A DNA stretch of 64,000 nucleotides from UBA6115 sp964346355 (lineage in GTDB: Bacteria; Bacillota; Clostridia; Christensenellales; Aristaeellaceae). A program made the position numbers and the translations under genes. The stretch spans positions 15,425 to 79,424 of the forward strand of contig CAYFUH010000004.1 of assembly GCA_964346355.1 (NCBI GenBank). Direction: 5' to 3'. Below, one piece after another: positions 41,827 through 51,123 of this stretch (positions are counted from its first letter, which is position 1; every line of letters starts with the position of its first letter). Below the pieces are notes generated by a model. It made no database searches, was not told the DNA's origin, and saw only the letters and a list, made by a program, of their open reading frames with translations.

Positions 41827-44655
41827 ATGAAGGACGCGTTGATCATCAAAGGCGCGCGGGAACACAACCTCAAAAATGTGGACCTGACGCTGCCGCGCAA
41901 TAAACTGATTGTATTTACAGGCTTGTCGGGCTCCGGCAAGTCCTCTTTGGCCTTTGACACCATTTACGCCGAGGGCCAGCGCCGCTATGTGGAAAGCATG
42001 TCCAGCTACGCCCGCCAGTTCTTGGGGCAGATGGAAAAGCCGGATGTGGATGCCATTGACGGCCTCTCCCCCGCCATTTCGATTGACCAGAAGACATCCG
42101 GGCACAACCCGCGTTCCACCGTGGGCACGGTGACGGAGATCCACGACTATCTGCGCCTGCTTTACGCGCGCATCGGCATCCCCCACTGCCCCAAGTGCGG
42201 GGTGGAGATTCGCCAGCAGACGGTGGACCAGATGGTGGACGCCATCCTGCAGATGCCGGAGGATACGCGCTTGTTGATCCTGGCGCCTGTGGTGCGCGCG
42301 CGCAAGGGTGAGCACACCAAGCTGCTGGAAAACGCGGCCAAGTCCGGCTTTGTACGCGTGCAGATTGACGGCACCGTGTATGACCTGGATGATTTGCCCA
42401 CCCTGGACAAGAAAAAGCGCCACGACATCGACCTGGTGGTGGACCGGGTCATTGTCAAGCCGGATATCCGCACCCGCCTGGCCGGCTCCATCGAAACCGC
42501 CCTGCGCGAAGCGGGCGGCTTGATGGCAGTGCAGCCACTTGAAAACAACGAGCGCATGCTGTTCTCCCAGAACTATGCCTGCCCGGACTGCAATATCAAC
42601 ATTGAGGAATTGGCACCCAGGATGTTCTCCTTCAACTCGCCCTATGGGGCCTGCCCGGAGTGCTCCGGCCTGGGCGTGCTGAAGAACATCCCGGTGGACC
42701 TGGTGCTGCCTGATCTATCCAAATCCCTTAACCAGGGCGCGGTGAGCGCCATGGGCTGGAACAGCAGCGGGGATGAAAGCTCCATGTCACACATGATGTT
42801 TGTGGGGCTGAGCGAAAAATACAAGTTCAGCATGGATACGCCGGTGGGCGAATTACCCAGGGACATCCTGAACATCATCCTGTATGGCACGGGCGGCGTG
42901 AAGGTGCCCATGCGGTATGAGAGCATCTCCGGTTCTGGCACCTATAACGTAAGCTATGAGGGCATCATCCCCACGCTGATGCGCCGCTACCGGGAGACCA
43001 CCAGCGACGCGGCTAAGGCGATGTATGAATCCTTTATGCGGGAGGAGCCCTGCCCCGCCTGCCAGGGCAAGCGGCTGAAGCCTGAAGCCCTGGCTGTCAC
43101 CGTGGGCGGGATGAACCTGGCGGATTTGAGCGCCTTGAACCTGACGGAAGCCCAGCGCTTTTTGGAAAGCCTGAACCTGAGCCAGACCCATACCATGATC
43201 GCGGCGCAGATCATCAAGGAATTGCGCGCAAGGCTTTCTTTCCTGCGCGATGTGGGGCTGGATTATCTCAGCCTCTCCCGCGCGGCTGCCACCTTATCCG
43301 GCGGTGAGTCCCAGCGCATCCGCCTGGCGACACAGATTGGCTCGGGCTTAGTGGGCGTGCTGTACATTTTGGACGAGCCTTCTATCGGCCTGCACCAAAA
43401 GGACAACGCGCGCCTGCTGGGCACCCTGCGCCGCTTGCGCGATCTGGGCAACACCCTGATTGTGGTGGAGCATGATGAAGAAACCCTGCGCGCCGCGGAT
43501 TACCTGGTGGACATCGGCCCGGGCGCCGGGCAGATGGGCGGACACATCGTCACCCAGGGCACGCTGGATGAGGTGATGGCCTGTGAGGACTCCCTCACCG
43601 CCGATTACCTGTCCGGGCGCAAATACATCCCCGTGCCCACCAAGCGCAAAAAGCCCACCGGCTGGCTGACGGTCAAGGGCGCGCGCGCCAACAACCTCAA
43701 AAACCAGGATGTCAGGTTCCCCCTGGGCGTGTTTTGCGCGGTGTCGGGCGTATCCGGCAGCGGCAAGAGCAGCCTGGTGAACGAGATTTTGTACAAGGCC
43801 TTAGCCCGGGATTTGAACCGCGCGAGCACCTATCCCGCCGCGCATACCGCGATTTTGGGGCTGGAGCATCTGGACAAGATCATCAACATCGACCAGTCCC
43901 CCATCGGCCGCACCCCGCGCAGCAACCCCGCCACCTATACAGGCGTGTTCGACTTGATCCGCAAGGTCTTTGCGATGACGCCGGAAGCCAAGGCGAGGGG
44001 CTACAAGGAAGGCCGTTTCTCCTTCAACGTGAAGGGCGGACGGTGCGAAGCCTGCAGCGGGGACGGCATGCTCAAGATTGAGATGCACTTTTTAGCCGAC
44101 CTCTACGTTCCCTGCGAAGTGTGCAAGGGCAAGCGCTACAGCCAGGAAACCTTGCAGATCCGCTACCGCGGCAAAACCATTGCAGACGTCCTGGAGATGA
44201 CGGTGGATGAGGCGCTGGCTTTCTTTGAGCACCACCCCACCATCAAGCGCAAGCTGAAGACCTTGGCGGATGTGGGGCTGACCTACATCAAACTGGGGCA
44301 GCCCTCCACCACCCTGTCGGGCGGTGAAGCCCAGCGCGTGAAGCTGGCGACGGAGCTGTCCAAAAGAGCAACCGGCAAGACGCTGGTGCTGCTGGATGAG
44401 CCCACCACAGGGCTGCACATGGATGATGTGGCGCGCCTGATTCAGGTGCTGCAGCGGCTGACCAAGTCCGGCAACACGGTGCTGGTCATTGAGCACAACC
44501 TGGACGTGCTCAAGACCGCGGACTATATCATCGACCTGGGGCCCGATGGCGGCGACCGCGGCGGCGAGGTGATCGCCACCGGCACGCCGGAGGACATCGC
44601 CAAGTCCTCCCAAAGCTATACCGGTGAGTACCTGCGCAAGGCAGGGATTTCCTGA
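41827..44655 (+). CDS. uvrA: Excinuclease ABC subunit A
   Basis: 942 residues, full length. It is the damage-recognition ATPase of nucleotide excision repair. Walker A motifs are GLSGSGKSS near 32 and GVSGSGKSS near 641. Zinc modules with CPDC and CPEC lie around 255-285, and CEAC/CEVC near 740-765. Signature motifs are LSGGESQRIRLA near 490 and LSGGEAQRVKLA near 830. The RBS is weak (GAAAGTGA). The TGA overlaps the ATG of a small zinc-ribbon gene. SOS regulation is likely; UvrB and UvrC are not in the window. Confidence 0.97.
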   Translation: MKDALIIKGAREHNLKNVDLTLPRNKLIVFTGLSGSGKSSLAFDTIYAEGQRRYVESMSSYARQFLGQMEKPDVDAIDGLSPAISIDQKTSGHNPRSTVGTVTEIHDYLRLLYARIGIPHCPKCGVEIRQQTVDQMVDAILQMPEDTRLLILAPVVRARKGEHTKLLENAAKSGFVRVQIDGTVYDLDDLPTLDKKKRHDIDLVVDRVIVKPDIRTRLAGSIETALREAGGLMAVQPLENNERMLFSQNYACPDCNINIEELAPRMFSFNSPYGACPECSGLGVLKNIPVDLVLPDLSKSLNQGAVSAMGWNSSGDESSMSHMMFVGLSEKYKFSMDTPVGELPRDILNIILYGTGGVKVPMRYESISGSGTYNVSYEGIIPTLMRRYRETTSDAAKAMYESFMREEPCPACQGKRLKPEALAVTVGGMNLADLSALNLTEAQRFLESLNLSQTHTMIAAQIIKELRARLSFLRDVGLDYLSLSRAAATLSGGESQRIRLATQIGSGLVGVLYILDEPSIGLHQKDNARLLGTLRRLRDLGNTLIVVEHDEETLRAADYLVDIGPGAGQMGGHIVTQGTLDEVMACEDSLTADYLSGRKYIPVPTKRKKPTGWLTVKGARANNLKNQDVRFPLGVFCAVSGVSGSGKSSLVNEILYKALARDLNRASTYPAAHTAILGLEHLDKIINIDQSPIGRTPRSNPATYTGVFDLIRKVFAMTPEAKARGYKEGRFSFNVKGGRCEACSGDGMLKIEMHFLADLYVPCEVCKGKRYSQETLQIRYRGKTIADVLEMTVDEALAFFEHHPTIKRKLKTLADVGLTYIKLGQPSTTLSGGEAQRVKLATELSKRATGKTLVLLDEPTTGLHMDDVARLIQVLQRLTKSGNTVLVIEHNLDVLKTADYIIDLGPDGGDRGGEVIATGTPEDIAKSSQSYTGEYLRKAGIS

Positions 44656-44855
44656 TGCGCTGCGCCTGCCCTTTTTGCGGGGATTTCATGCCCCAGGCGC
44701 AAAACCAGGCGCGCTGTGTGTGCCCGCACTGCGGCTATGTGTGCGCCGCCTGCGTGTCCAGGGACACGCCGCTTGATGTGGACACCATCCGCCAAATGGC
44801 GGAAGACAGGGCTTTTGAGCCGGCAGTAAAGCCCGATTTGGCGGGTGAATCCTGA
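44655..44855 (+). CDS. Small zinc-ribbon protein coupled to uvrA
   Basis: 66 residues. Two pairs of cysteine knuckles (CPFC with a preceding Cys, CPHC then CAAC) in residues 3-34 would bind one or two zinc ions. The C-terminal half is acidic. It starts in the overlapping TGATG at the uvrA stop, so it is made together with UvrA. No family recognised; UvrA itself has zinc modules, and this resembles a detached treble-clef or rubredoxin-type knuckle. Confidence 0.7.
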   Translation: MRCACPFCGDFMPQAQNQARCVCPHCGYVCAACVSRDTPLDVDTIRQMAEDRAFEPAVKPDLAGES

Positions 44856-44873
44856 TGCTTCCATCATCCATCC

Positions 44874-44911
44874 AAAAGAGCCGATTTCCTTGAACGCGCG
44901 GCTCTTTTTTT
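44874..44911 (+). terminator. Terminator of uvrA operon
   Basis: AAAGAGCCG (44875-44883) pairs with CGGCTCTTT (44899-44907) and is followed by a T-run to 44911. Its loop contains the -35 of the next gene. Confidence 0.88.
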
Positions 44912-44918
44912 GTATACT
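44890..44918 (+). promoter_or_regulatory. Promoter nested in the uvrA terminator
   Basis: TTGAAC (44890-44895) in the terminator loop and TATACT (44913-44918) right after the T-run, with a 17-bp spacer, 28 bp before the next ATG. Confidence 0.65.
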
Positions 44919-44945
44919 GAATGGGTAGATTGTAGGAGGTATTGC

Positions 44946-45857
44946 ATGCAAGCATCGAACCAAAGCCCCCACCGCCGCGGCTGGCAGGTGTACAAAAACA
45001 GGTTCCCGCAGGTCATCATGACGCTGCTGTTTCAATTGCTGATCCGAGCCATCGCCTTCATCCCCTTTATTTACGCGGTCGCGACCGGATCGTTCTTTCA
45101 ATTTGACAAGAACTACGCCATGGCCTTTGGCTTCTTGTTTTCCTTGCCCCTGTATGTGCTGCTGGTGATGCCCATGCGCTTCCAGGCCGCCGCCAAAAAG
45201 GCGCAGCTGCACGGCTTTGCGCGGGATGCCCGCATCGACGGCCGCAACTATGTCATCTGGCTGCGCGCGGCGCTGGTGCGCCTGCTGCGCGCGCTGCCCT
45301 TCATCCTGCCCTTTTTCGTGTTCGCGGGGCTGTATTACTATTTAATGCCGTACCCGGATTTCACCGTGCCGATGCTGGCCATCTCCCGCATTGGGGATGT
45401 GATTGGCAAGGGCTTTTTGGGCGGCGCCATCATCACCGGTGTGGTGGGCATCGCCTCCGCCATCCTGGCCGCTTTGGGCTGGCTGCGCGGCGTTGCCTTT
45501 GAGCACCAGGCAGTGATTGAGCAGGGCATTAGGTTCTCGCTGGACCAGGCGCACGCGCTGCGCAAGCGCCGCAAACGCACCATCCGCAATACCGTCTTCA
45601 AAAATGCGCTGCTGACCCTGCCTGCCATCATCGGGGTGATGGCGGTGATTGGAAACCACCTGATGTCCCTGCCGCGGGTGGGCATGCTGGCACTGGATTA
45701 CTTAAACGCTGCTGCCAACTTGCTGAAGTTTGATTTCCCGGCCATGGTGCCCATCATGATCGCGGTTATTTTGCTGGTGCTCTGGCTGCCCATCCTGCCG
45801 CTTCGCAAGCTGGCGCTGTGCGCCGTGATGACGGAAGACCACCAAGCCGGCGCATGA
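44946..45857 (+). CDS. Uncharacterised multi-pass membrane protein
   Basis: 303 residues, about six hydrophobic segments (near 22-50, 62-85, 118-145, 155-185, 220-245, 260-290). Basic loops such as ALRKRRKRTIRN near 205 point into the cytoplasm. No known motif. The ATG is set by AGGAGGT; it is transcribed from the promoter nested in the uvrA terminator. Its TGA overlaps the ATG of the pseudouridine synthase gene, starting a run of overlapping genes through 48345. Function unknown. Confidence 0.75.
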   Translation: MQASNQSPHRRGWQVYKNRFPQVIMTLLFQLLIRAIAFIPFIYAVATGSFFQFDKNYAMAFGFLFSLPLYVLLVMPMRFQAAAKKAQLHGFARDARIDGRNYVIWLRAALVRLLRALPFILPFFVFAGLYYYLMPYPDFTVPMLAISRIGDVIGKGFLGGAIITGVVGIASAILAALGWLRGVAFEHQAVIEQGIRFSLDQAHALRKRRKRTIRNTVFKNALLTLPAIIGVMAVIGNHLMSLPRVGMLALDYLNAAANLLKFDFPAMVPIMIAVILLVLWLPILPLRKLALCAVMTEDHQAGA

Positions 45858-46582
45858 GCAAAGCACGCCTGGACAAGCTGATCTCCGAGCGCACAGACCT
45901 AAGCCGCGCGGAAGCCAAGCAAGCTATCCGGGCGGGCCGGGTGCAGGCAGCAGGCCAGGTGATCAGGACGCCGGACGCCAGGGTGGACGCCAACTTGGGC
46001 TTGACGCTGGACCAAACCCCTTTGCGCGGGGACAGCGAGCTGTACATCCTGCTGTATAAGCCAACAGGCCTTTTGACCGCGGCCAGGGACAGCAAAGCGC
46101 CCACGGTGATGGACCTGTTGCCCCCCTTGTTGTTAAAGCGCAGGTGTATGCCGGTGGGACGGCTTGACAAGGATACCTCTGGCCTCCTCTTGCTGATGAC
46201 GGATGGAGCGCTGGCGCACCGCCTGCTCTCCCCCAGGCGCGGGATTGAAAAGCTGTATGAAGCGCAGGTGGCAGGTAAACTGGACACGGAGGATGTACAA
46301 GCCTTTGCCGCGGGCATCGTGCTGAGCGACTTCACAGCCCAGCCCGCAGATATGCGCATCCTGGACGCAAACGACGAAAGCAGCACCGCGCAGGTGATTT
46401 TGACAGAGGGCAAGCACCGCCAGGTGCGGCGGATGTTTGGCAGCCGCGGGCACGAGGTGCTCACCCTCAAACGCCTGCGCTTTGGCCCGGTTGAATTGGG
46501 CGAGGATTTGCCCATAGGGGCATACAGGGAACTGACGGACGCGGAAGTCCAGGCATTGAAGGAGACGGTAGACCTTGGCTGA
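45854..46582 (+). CDS. RsuA/RluB-family pseudouridine synthase
   Basis: 242 residues. An S4 RNA-binding domain (residues 1-60; RLDKLISERTDLSR) is followed by the catalytic domain with PVGRLDKDTSGLLLLMTDG near 109, whose Asp is the nucleophile, and EGKHRQVRRMFGS near 185. It converts a uridine in 16S or 23S rRNA to pseudouridine; the target cannot be read from sequence. The ATG overlaps the preceding stop (ATGA); no strong RBS of its own. Confidence 0.93.
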   Translation: MSKARLDKLISERTDLSRAEAKQAIRAGRVQAAGQVIRTPDARVDANLGLTLDQTPLRGDSELYILLYKPTGLLTAARDSKAPTVMDLLPPLLLKRRCMPVGRLDKDTSGLLLLMTDGALAHRLLSPRRGIEKLYEAQVAGKLDTEDVQAFAAGIVLSDFTAQPADMRILDANDESSTAQVILTEGKHRQVRRMFGSRGHEVLTLKRLRFGPVELGEDLPIGAYRELTDAEVQALKETVDLG

Positions 46583-47180
46583 GCAGTATTTTGAGGCGCA
46601 CCCCACCTCTGAGCACGACCTGCGGGACATCCAATTTTCCTTTGACGGGGTGGATTTTGTCTTTGCGACCGATGCCGGCGTCTTCTCCCGCGAGGGGCTG
46701 GACGATGGCACAAGCCTTCTGCTGAAGGAGGCGCTGCCGCATCTGTCCGGCCGGGTGCTGGACCTGGGCTGCGGCTGGGGCGCTGTGGGCGTGATTTGCA
46801 AAAAACTCAAACCCGCCCTGGAACTTGTGATGACGGACGTCAACACCCGCGCGGCGGAGCTGGCCAGACAGAACCTGGCGCGAAACGCTGTTTGCGCGCA
46901 GGTAGTCACAGGGGATGGATTTGAGCAGGTACAAGGCCCCTTTGACTGGATCCTGCTTAACCCGCCCATCCGGGCCGGGAAGCAGTTAATCTATTCGCTG
47001 TATGAGGACAGCGCGCGGCACCTGGCGGACAAGGGCACCCTTGCCATCGTCATCCGCAAGCAGCAGGGGGCGCTTTCCACCAGGGAGTTTTTGCAGACAT
47101 TGTTTGAGGATGTCCGGCTTGTGAACCGGAAAAAGGGCTACCACATCTATTTTTGCAGGAGGGCACAACATGACATATGA
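46575..47180 (+). CDS. RsmC-like class I methyltransferase (MTS domain)
   Basis: 201 residues. The SAM motif VLDLGCGWGAVGV lies near 60. The N6-purine/N2-guanine-type NPPI motif (ILLNPPIRAGK near 128) places it with the short RsmC/YbxB-like enzymes acting on guanine or adenine of RNA. TTG start with AAGGAGA upstream, overlapping the previous gene by 8 bp. Pairing with a pseudouridine synthase supports a role in rRNA modification. Confidence 0.88.
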   Translation: MAEQYFEAHPTSEHDLRDIQFSFDGVDFVFATDAGVFSREGLDDGTSLLLKEALPHLSGRVLDLGCGWGAVGVICKKLKPALELVMTDVNTRAAELARQNLARNAVCAQVVTGDGFEQVQGPFDWILLNPPIRAGKQLIYSLYEDSARHLADKGTLAIVIRKQQGALSTREFLQTLFEDVRLVNRKKGYHIYFCRRAQHDI

Positions 47181-48345
47181 CCAGGCATTTTTTGATGCCG
47201 GGATTGACCGCACCGGCACCAACAGCTTAAAGTGGTGCGCCAGAAGCTTCATCCAGGAGGGCATGGTGCCCCTGTGGGTGGCGGACATGGACTTTGCCTG
47301 CGCCGCCCCCATTACCGACGCGCTCAAGGCGCGCGCGGAGCATGCCTGCTTTGGCTATACCTTCCCCGATGACACGGACGCAGACGCGCTGATTGGGTTT
47401 TGGGCGCGCCGGCACAGGCTGCGCCTTCAAAGAGAGGACCTGCTGATGATGCCCACCGTGGTCGCCGGCCTGCGCGCCTGCGTGCAGACCATGACACAGC
47501 CGGGTGACGGCGTCATCATCCAAACCCCCGTGTACGGCCCCTTTATTTCCAGTGTCCAGGAAAGCAGCCGGGTGGTGCTGGATGCCGGCTTGTGCCGGGA
47601 TGCGGACGGCCGCTACACCATGGATTTTGACGCGATCGAGCGCTTCTTAAAGCAGGGCGCTAGGCTGATGATCCTCTGCAACCCGCACAACCCTGTCAGC
47701 CGCGCCTGGTCACAGGAGGAGCTGCGCGCGCTGCTGTCCCTGCTTAACCGGTACAAAGCCCGGCTGGTGTCGGATGAAATCCACGCCGATTTTGTGTTTG
47801 CGCCCCGCAGCTTTGTGCCTGTCCTCTCGCTTCCGGAAGCCGGGGAGGGCACCATCGCGCTGGTCTCCGCCAGCAAAACCTTCAACATCGCGGGGCTGCA
47901 GCAGGCGACCGCCATCTGCCGGGACCACGACATCATCAACCTGCTGCGGCGCCACTTAGAGCGCGTAGGCGCGCAATCCGGCAACATCTTTGCCCTCACT
48001 GCCACCCGCGCGGCCTACACCCAGTGTGATGACTGGCTGGACGGGCTGATGCAGTACCTGCGCGGCAACCAGGAAACCTTAAAAAACCTGATTGCTGAGT
48101 TGCTGCCCCACGCGGTGCTTACCCCCATGGAGGCCACCTTCTTAGCCTGGGTGGACATCCGCCCCTATGAGGTGCCGCACTGTGATGTGGACGGCCGATG
48201 CCGCCGCCACGGCGTGGTGTTGACAGACGGCCAGTTCTTTGGCGTAAGCAGCGGCGAAGGATTTATGCGTATTAACTATGGCTGCCCTCAAGGGCAATTA
48301 TTGGAAGGCGTGCAGCGCTTTGCGCACGCGATAAAGGAAGGGTGA
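47170..48345 (+). CDS. patB: PatB/MalY-type PLP aminotransferase or cystathionine beta-lyase
   Basis: 391 residues, fold type I PLP enzyme. WVADMDFACAAPITDAL near 36 is characteristic of MalY/PatB. Other signatures are CNPHNPVSRAWS near 177, SDEIHADFV near 201 and the PLP lysine in SASKTFN (Lys236). MalY-type proteins are C-S lyases for cystathionine or related thioethers. ATG follows GCAGGAGGG inside the preceding gene (11-bp overlap). Confidence 0.9.
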   Translation: MTYDQAFFDAGIDRTGTNSLKWCARSFIQEGMVPLWVADMDFACAAPITDALKARAEHACFGYTFPDDTDADALIGFWARRHRLRLQREDLLMMPTVVAGLRACVQTMTQPGDGVIIQTPVYGPFISSVQESSRVVLDAGLCRDADGRYTMDFDAIERFLKQGARLMILCNPHNPVSRAWSQEELRALLSLLNRYKARLVSDEIHADFVFAPRSFVPVLSLPEAGEGTIALVSASKTFNIAGLQQATAICRDHDIINLLRRHLERVGAQSGNIFALTATRAAYTQCDDWLDGLMQYLRGNQETLKNLIAELLPHAVLTPMEATFLAWVDIRPYEVPHCDVDGRCRRHGVVLTDGQFFGVSSGEGFMRINYGCPQGQLLEGVQRFAHAIKEG

Positions 48346-48349
48346 CAAC

Positions 48350-49741
48350 ATGACACACAAGGAATTTGACAAACTGCTGGAAAGCCTGCAAGAACCCATG
48401 GTCAAAACCCTGCAGGAGTGGGTCCGCATCCCCAGTTTGAAGGAAGACCCGGCAGACAATGCGCCATTTGGCCAGCCGCTGCGCCTGATGCTGGACAAGA
48501 CGCTGGCAGACTGCCGCGCATTGGGCTTTGAGGTGAAGGACTACGGCGGCTACGCGGGTGACGCCAAGATGGGCGAAGGCAGTGACGGGGACGCGCTGGG
48601 CATCCTCGCGCATGTGGACGTGGTGCCCGTTGGCGACGGCTGGACGCGGGAGCCGTTCGGCGCGCAGATTGAGGGCGATTTGATGTATGGCCGCGGTACC
48701 AGCGATGACAAGGGCCCCCTGGCCGCCGCGCTGTATGCCATGGTCGCCGTCAAGAAAGCAGGCATTCCGCTTCAGCGCAAGGTGACCCTCATCTTTGGCT
48801 GTGACGAGGAAAGCGGCATGGAAGACATGAAACACTACAAAAAAGTGGCCACCATGCCAAGGACCGGCTTCAGCCCGGACGCCAGCTACCCCATCATCAA
48901 CCTGGAAAAAGGCATGGTGGGCCTGGGTCTCACAGCGCAGGTGCCAAAAGACGGCCTGCGCGTGCTGGAACTCAATGTGGGCGAGCGACAAAACGTCATC
49001 CCCGGCAAAGCCAGCGCGCTGGTTTCAGGCGACACCAGCCTGATTGAAAAGGTGGCCGAGGTCTCCAGACAATATGGCTGGCCGGTCGAAGCGAAGATGG
49101 AAAACGGCGCGGTGCGCATCCTGGCGACCGGCATCAATGGCCACGCTGCTTATCCAGAGACCGCGCGCAACGCCATTGGGCAGCTTTTAATTACATTAAA
49201 GGAACTGGGCGCAACCGGTCCCATCGCCACGCTGGCCTTGGCCATCGGGACGGATTCCTATGGCGAAGGCCTGGGCATCAAGGCGGAGGATAAGGCCAGC
49301 GGCCCGCTGACCTGCAACCTGGGTATCATCCGTTTGAAGGATGACACATTAAGCGCGACCCTGGACATCCGCTACCCCCTCCTGATTGCGGGTGAGCGCA
49401 TCCGGGACATTGTGGCAGCGCACCTGGACGGCTTTGAGGTAGCGCAGAACTTCTTTAAACTGCCCCATTATGTGCCCGCGTCCAGCGCCCTGGTGCAAGG
49501 CTTGCTGGATGCCTACCACGGGGTGACCGGACGGGAAAAAACCACCCTGTCCACCGGCGGCGGCACCTATGCGCGCATGCTGGAGGAAGGTGTCGCTTTT
49601 GGTGCCAGCTTCCCGGAGGACCCGGATGTTGCCCACCAGGCGGATGAGCACATCAGCATTGAGAAATTGATGACCAGCATGAAGATTTTTGCCCATGCCA
49701 TCATCAACCTGGCGGGCAAGGAAGGACTGCGTGATGCGTGA
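48350..49741 (+). CDS. pepV: M20-family dipeptidase (PepV/Sapep type)
   Basis: 463 residues, matching PepV. A zinc-binding HVDVVPVGDGW near 83, RGTSDDKGPLAAALYAM near 112 with bridging Asp, CDEESGMEDM near 146 with catalytic Glu, and a C-terminal EDPDVAHQADEHIS with the last His. It hydrolyses dipeptides in the cytoplasm. It starts four bases after patB and its end overlaps the DUF1667 gene. Together with the M19 enzyme at 15306 it suggests active peptide use. Confidence 0.93.
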   Translation: MTHKEFDKLLESLQEPMVKTLQEWVRIPSLKEDPADNAPFGQPLRLMLDKTLADCRALGFEVKDYGGYAGDAKMGEGSDGDALGILAHVDVVPVGDGWTREPFGAQIEGDLMYGRGTSDDKGPLAAALYAMVAVKKAGIPLQRKVTLIFGCDEESGMEDMKHYKKVATMPRTGFSPDASYPIINLEKGMVGLGLTAQVPKDGLRVLELNVGERQNVIPGKASALVSGDTSLIEKVAEVSRQYGWPVEAKMENGAVRILATGINGHAAYPETARNAIGQLLITLKELGATGPIATLALAIGTDSYGEGLGIKAEDKASGPLTCNLGIIRLKDDTLSATLDIRYPLLIAGERIRDIVAAHLDGFEVAQNFFKLPHYVPASSALVQGLLDAYHGVTGREKTTLSTGGGTYARMLEEGVAFGASFPEDPDVAHQADEHISIEKLMTSMKIFAHAIINLAGKEGLRDA

Positions 49742-50093
49742 AACCAAGATGATTACCTGCATCTCCTGCCCTGTGGGCTGCCGGATGACTGTCACCTTGG
49801 AAGACGGCCAGTTTGAAAGCGTCACCGGCAATGCCTGCAAGCGCGGGGAGGTATACGCCCGGCAGGAAAGCGTGATGCCCATGCGCATGGTGACCGCGGT
49901 GGCACCGGTAATCGGCAGCGCGGTGCCCATCAGCTTAAAAACCGAAACCCCCATCCCCAAGGACAAGATTGCCGCGTGCATGGACGAGATCAACGCCCTG
50001 CAGCTGCGCATGCCCATTTTGCTGGGCGATGTCCTCAAAGAAAATGTGGCGGGCACCGGGGTCAACCTGGTGGCGACCCGCACCCTGGTGTAA
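49734..50093 (+). CDS. DUF1667 protein
   Basis: 119 residues. ITCISCPVGCRMTV (residues 7-20) with two cysteines and a later NACKRGEVYA (about 33-42) form the cysteine signature of DUF1667, likely a metal site. These genes usually sit beside glycerol-3-phosphate dehydrogenase/NADH-oxidase-like flavoproteins; no such gene is here. AAGGAAGGA precedes the ATG, which overlaps pepV by 8 bp. Function unknown. Confidence 0.85.
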   Translation: MRETKMITCISCPVGCRMTVTLEDGQFESVTGNACKRGEVYARQESVMPMRMVTAVAPVIGSAVPISLKTETPIPKDKIAACMDEINALQLRMPILLGDVLKENVAGTGVNLVATRTLV

Positions 50094-50097
50094 AGCG

Positions 50098-51063
50098 ATG
50101 TTAAAACCTATGTTAATGACCCCGGCCTGGCGCCACGGCGCCATGACGCCCTGGGGCGGGGAGAAACTAAGCCATCTGTACAATAAAAAAAGCCCTGGTC
50201 CGCAGGCAGGCGAGTGCCTGGAATTATCCGCCATCCCCGGGCTTGAAAGCAGGGATGAGGACGGACGTACCCTCACCCAGTTAATTGAGGAGCACGGCAG
50301 CGCACTGTTAGGCCGCAAAATCAAGGAGCCTTTTCCCCTGCTGCTCAAGCTGATTGACGCGAAGGAACAGCTGTCCGTCCAGGTGCACCCGGATGATGAC
50401 TACGCGCGGGAACACCACGGCAAACTGGGCAAGAACGAAGCCTGGGTCATCCTGCACGCGGAGCCGGGCGCGCAGCTGATCATCGGGCTTAAGGACGGCG
50501 TCACAGAGGAAGACCTGCGCCAAGCCGCCAAAAAGGGCAGGGCAGTAGAATCCATGATGCGCAAGGTTTCCGTACAGCCGGGCGAGGTGTACTACATTCC
50601 CGCCGGCACTGTACACGCCATTGGCGCGGGCTTGGTACTGTATGAAATCCAGCAGTCCAGCGATGTCACCTACCGCCTGTATGACTGGGGCCGGGTGGAT
50701 GAGGACGGCAAGGGGCGCGAGCTGCACCTGGCGGATTCGCTGAATGTGGTGGACCTAGGCAGCCGCCCCACGCCCGCAGAACCGGGGCTGGTGCTTTCTG
50801 ATGAGCGCGGCAGGATGGAGCGCATGCTGGACACGCCCTATTTCCAGCTGGACAGGCTGAGTGATTGCAAAGACCTGCGCATCCAGTCCTCCCCCTCCAA
50901 TTTCTCCGTCATCACTGCCTTCTCCCCCATGTGGATTGCCTGGGAGGACGGTGAACTCAAGCTGCAGGCCGGGCAGACCGCCCTCTTGCCTGCGGATGGC
51001 TATGAGCTGTCCCTGACTGGTGACAGCGCGCTGCTGGCCTCCCCGCACGTACTGGAATCCTGA
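50098..51063 (+). CDS. manA: Mannose-6-phosphate isomerase, class I
   Basis: 321 residues. It interconverts mannose 6-phosphate and fructose 6-phosphate. Zinc-site and core motifs: LSVQVHPDDDYA near 96, KNEAWVIL near 112, YYIPAGTVHAIGAGLVLYEIQQSSDVTYRLYDW near 164-196. An alternative ATG lies at 50110; neither start has a strong RBS, so translational coupling to the DUF1667 gene (4 bp upstream) is likely. It would process mannose derived from GH130-type mannoside breakdown. Confidence 0.93.
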   Translation: MLKPMLMTPAWRHGAMTPWGGEKLSHLYNKKSPGPQAGECLELSAIPGLESRDEDGRTLTQLIEEHGSALLGRKIKEPFPLLLKLIDAKEQLSVQVHPDDDYAREHHGKLGKNEAWVILHAEPGAQLIIGLKDGVTEEDLRQAAKKGRAVESMMRKVSVQPGEVYYIPAGTVHAIGAGLVLYEIQQSSDVTYRLYDWGRVDEDGKGRELHLADSLNVVDLGSRPTPAEPGLVLSDERGRMERMLDTPYFQLDRLSDCKDLRIQSSPSNFSVITAFSPMWIAWEDGELKLQAGQTALLPADGYELSLTGDSALLASPHVLES

Positions 51064-51076
51064 TTATAAAAACAAC

Positions 51077-51110
51077 AAGCCGGGCGCGGTACAGACTGCG
51101 CCCGGCTTTT
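51077..51110. terminator. Terminator between manA and pntB
   Basis: AAGCCGGGCGC (51077-51087) pairs perfectly with GCGCCCGGCTT (51098-51108), followed by TTTT. It serves the plus-strand operon and likely the convergent pnt operon. Confidence 0.85.
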
Positions 51111-51123
51111 GCTAATGCAAGAT

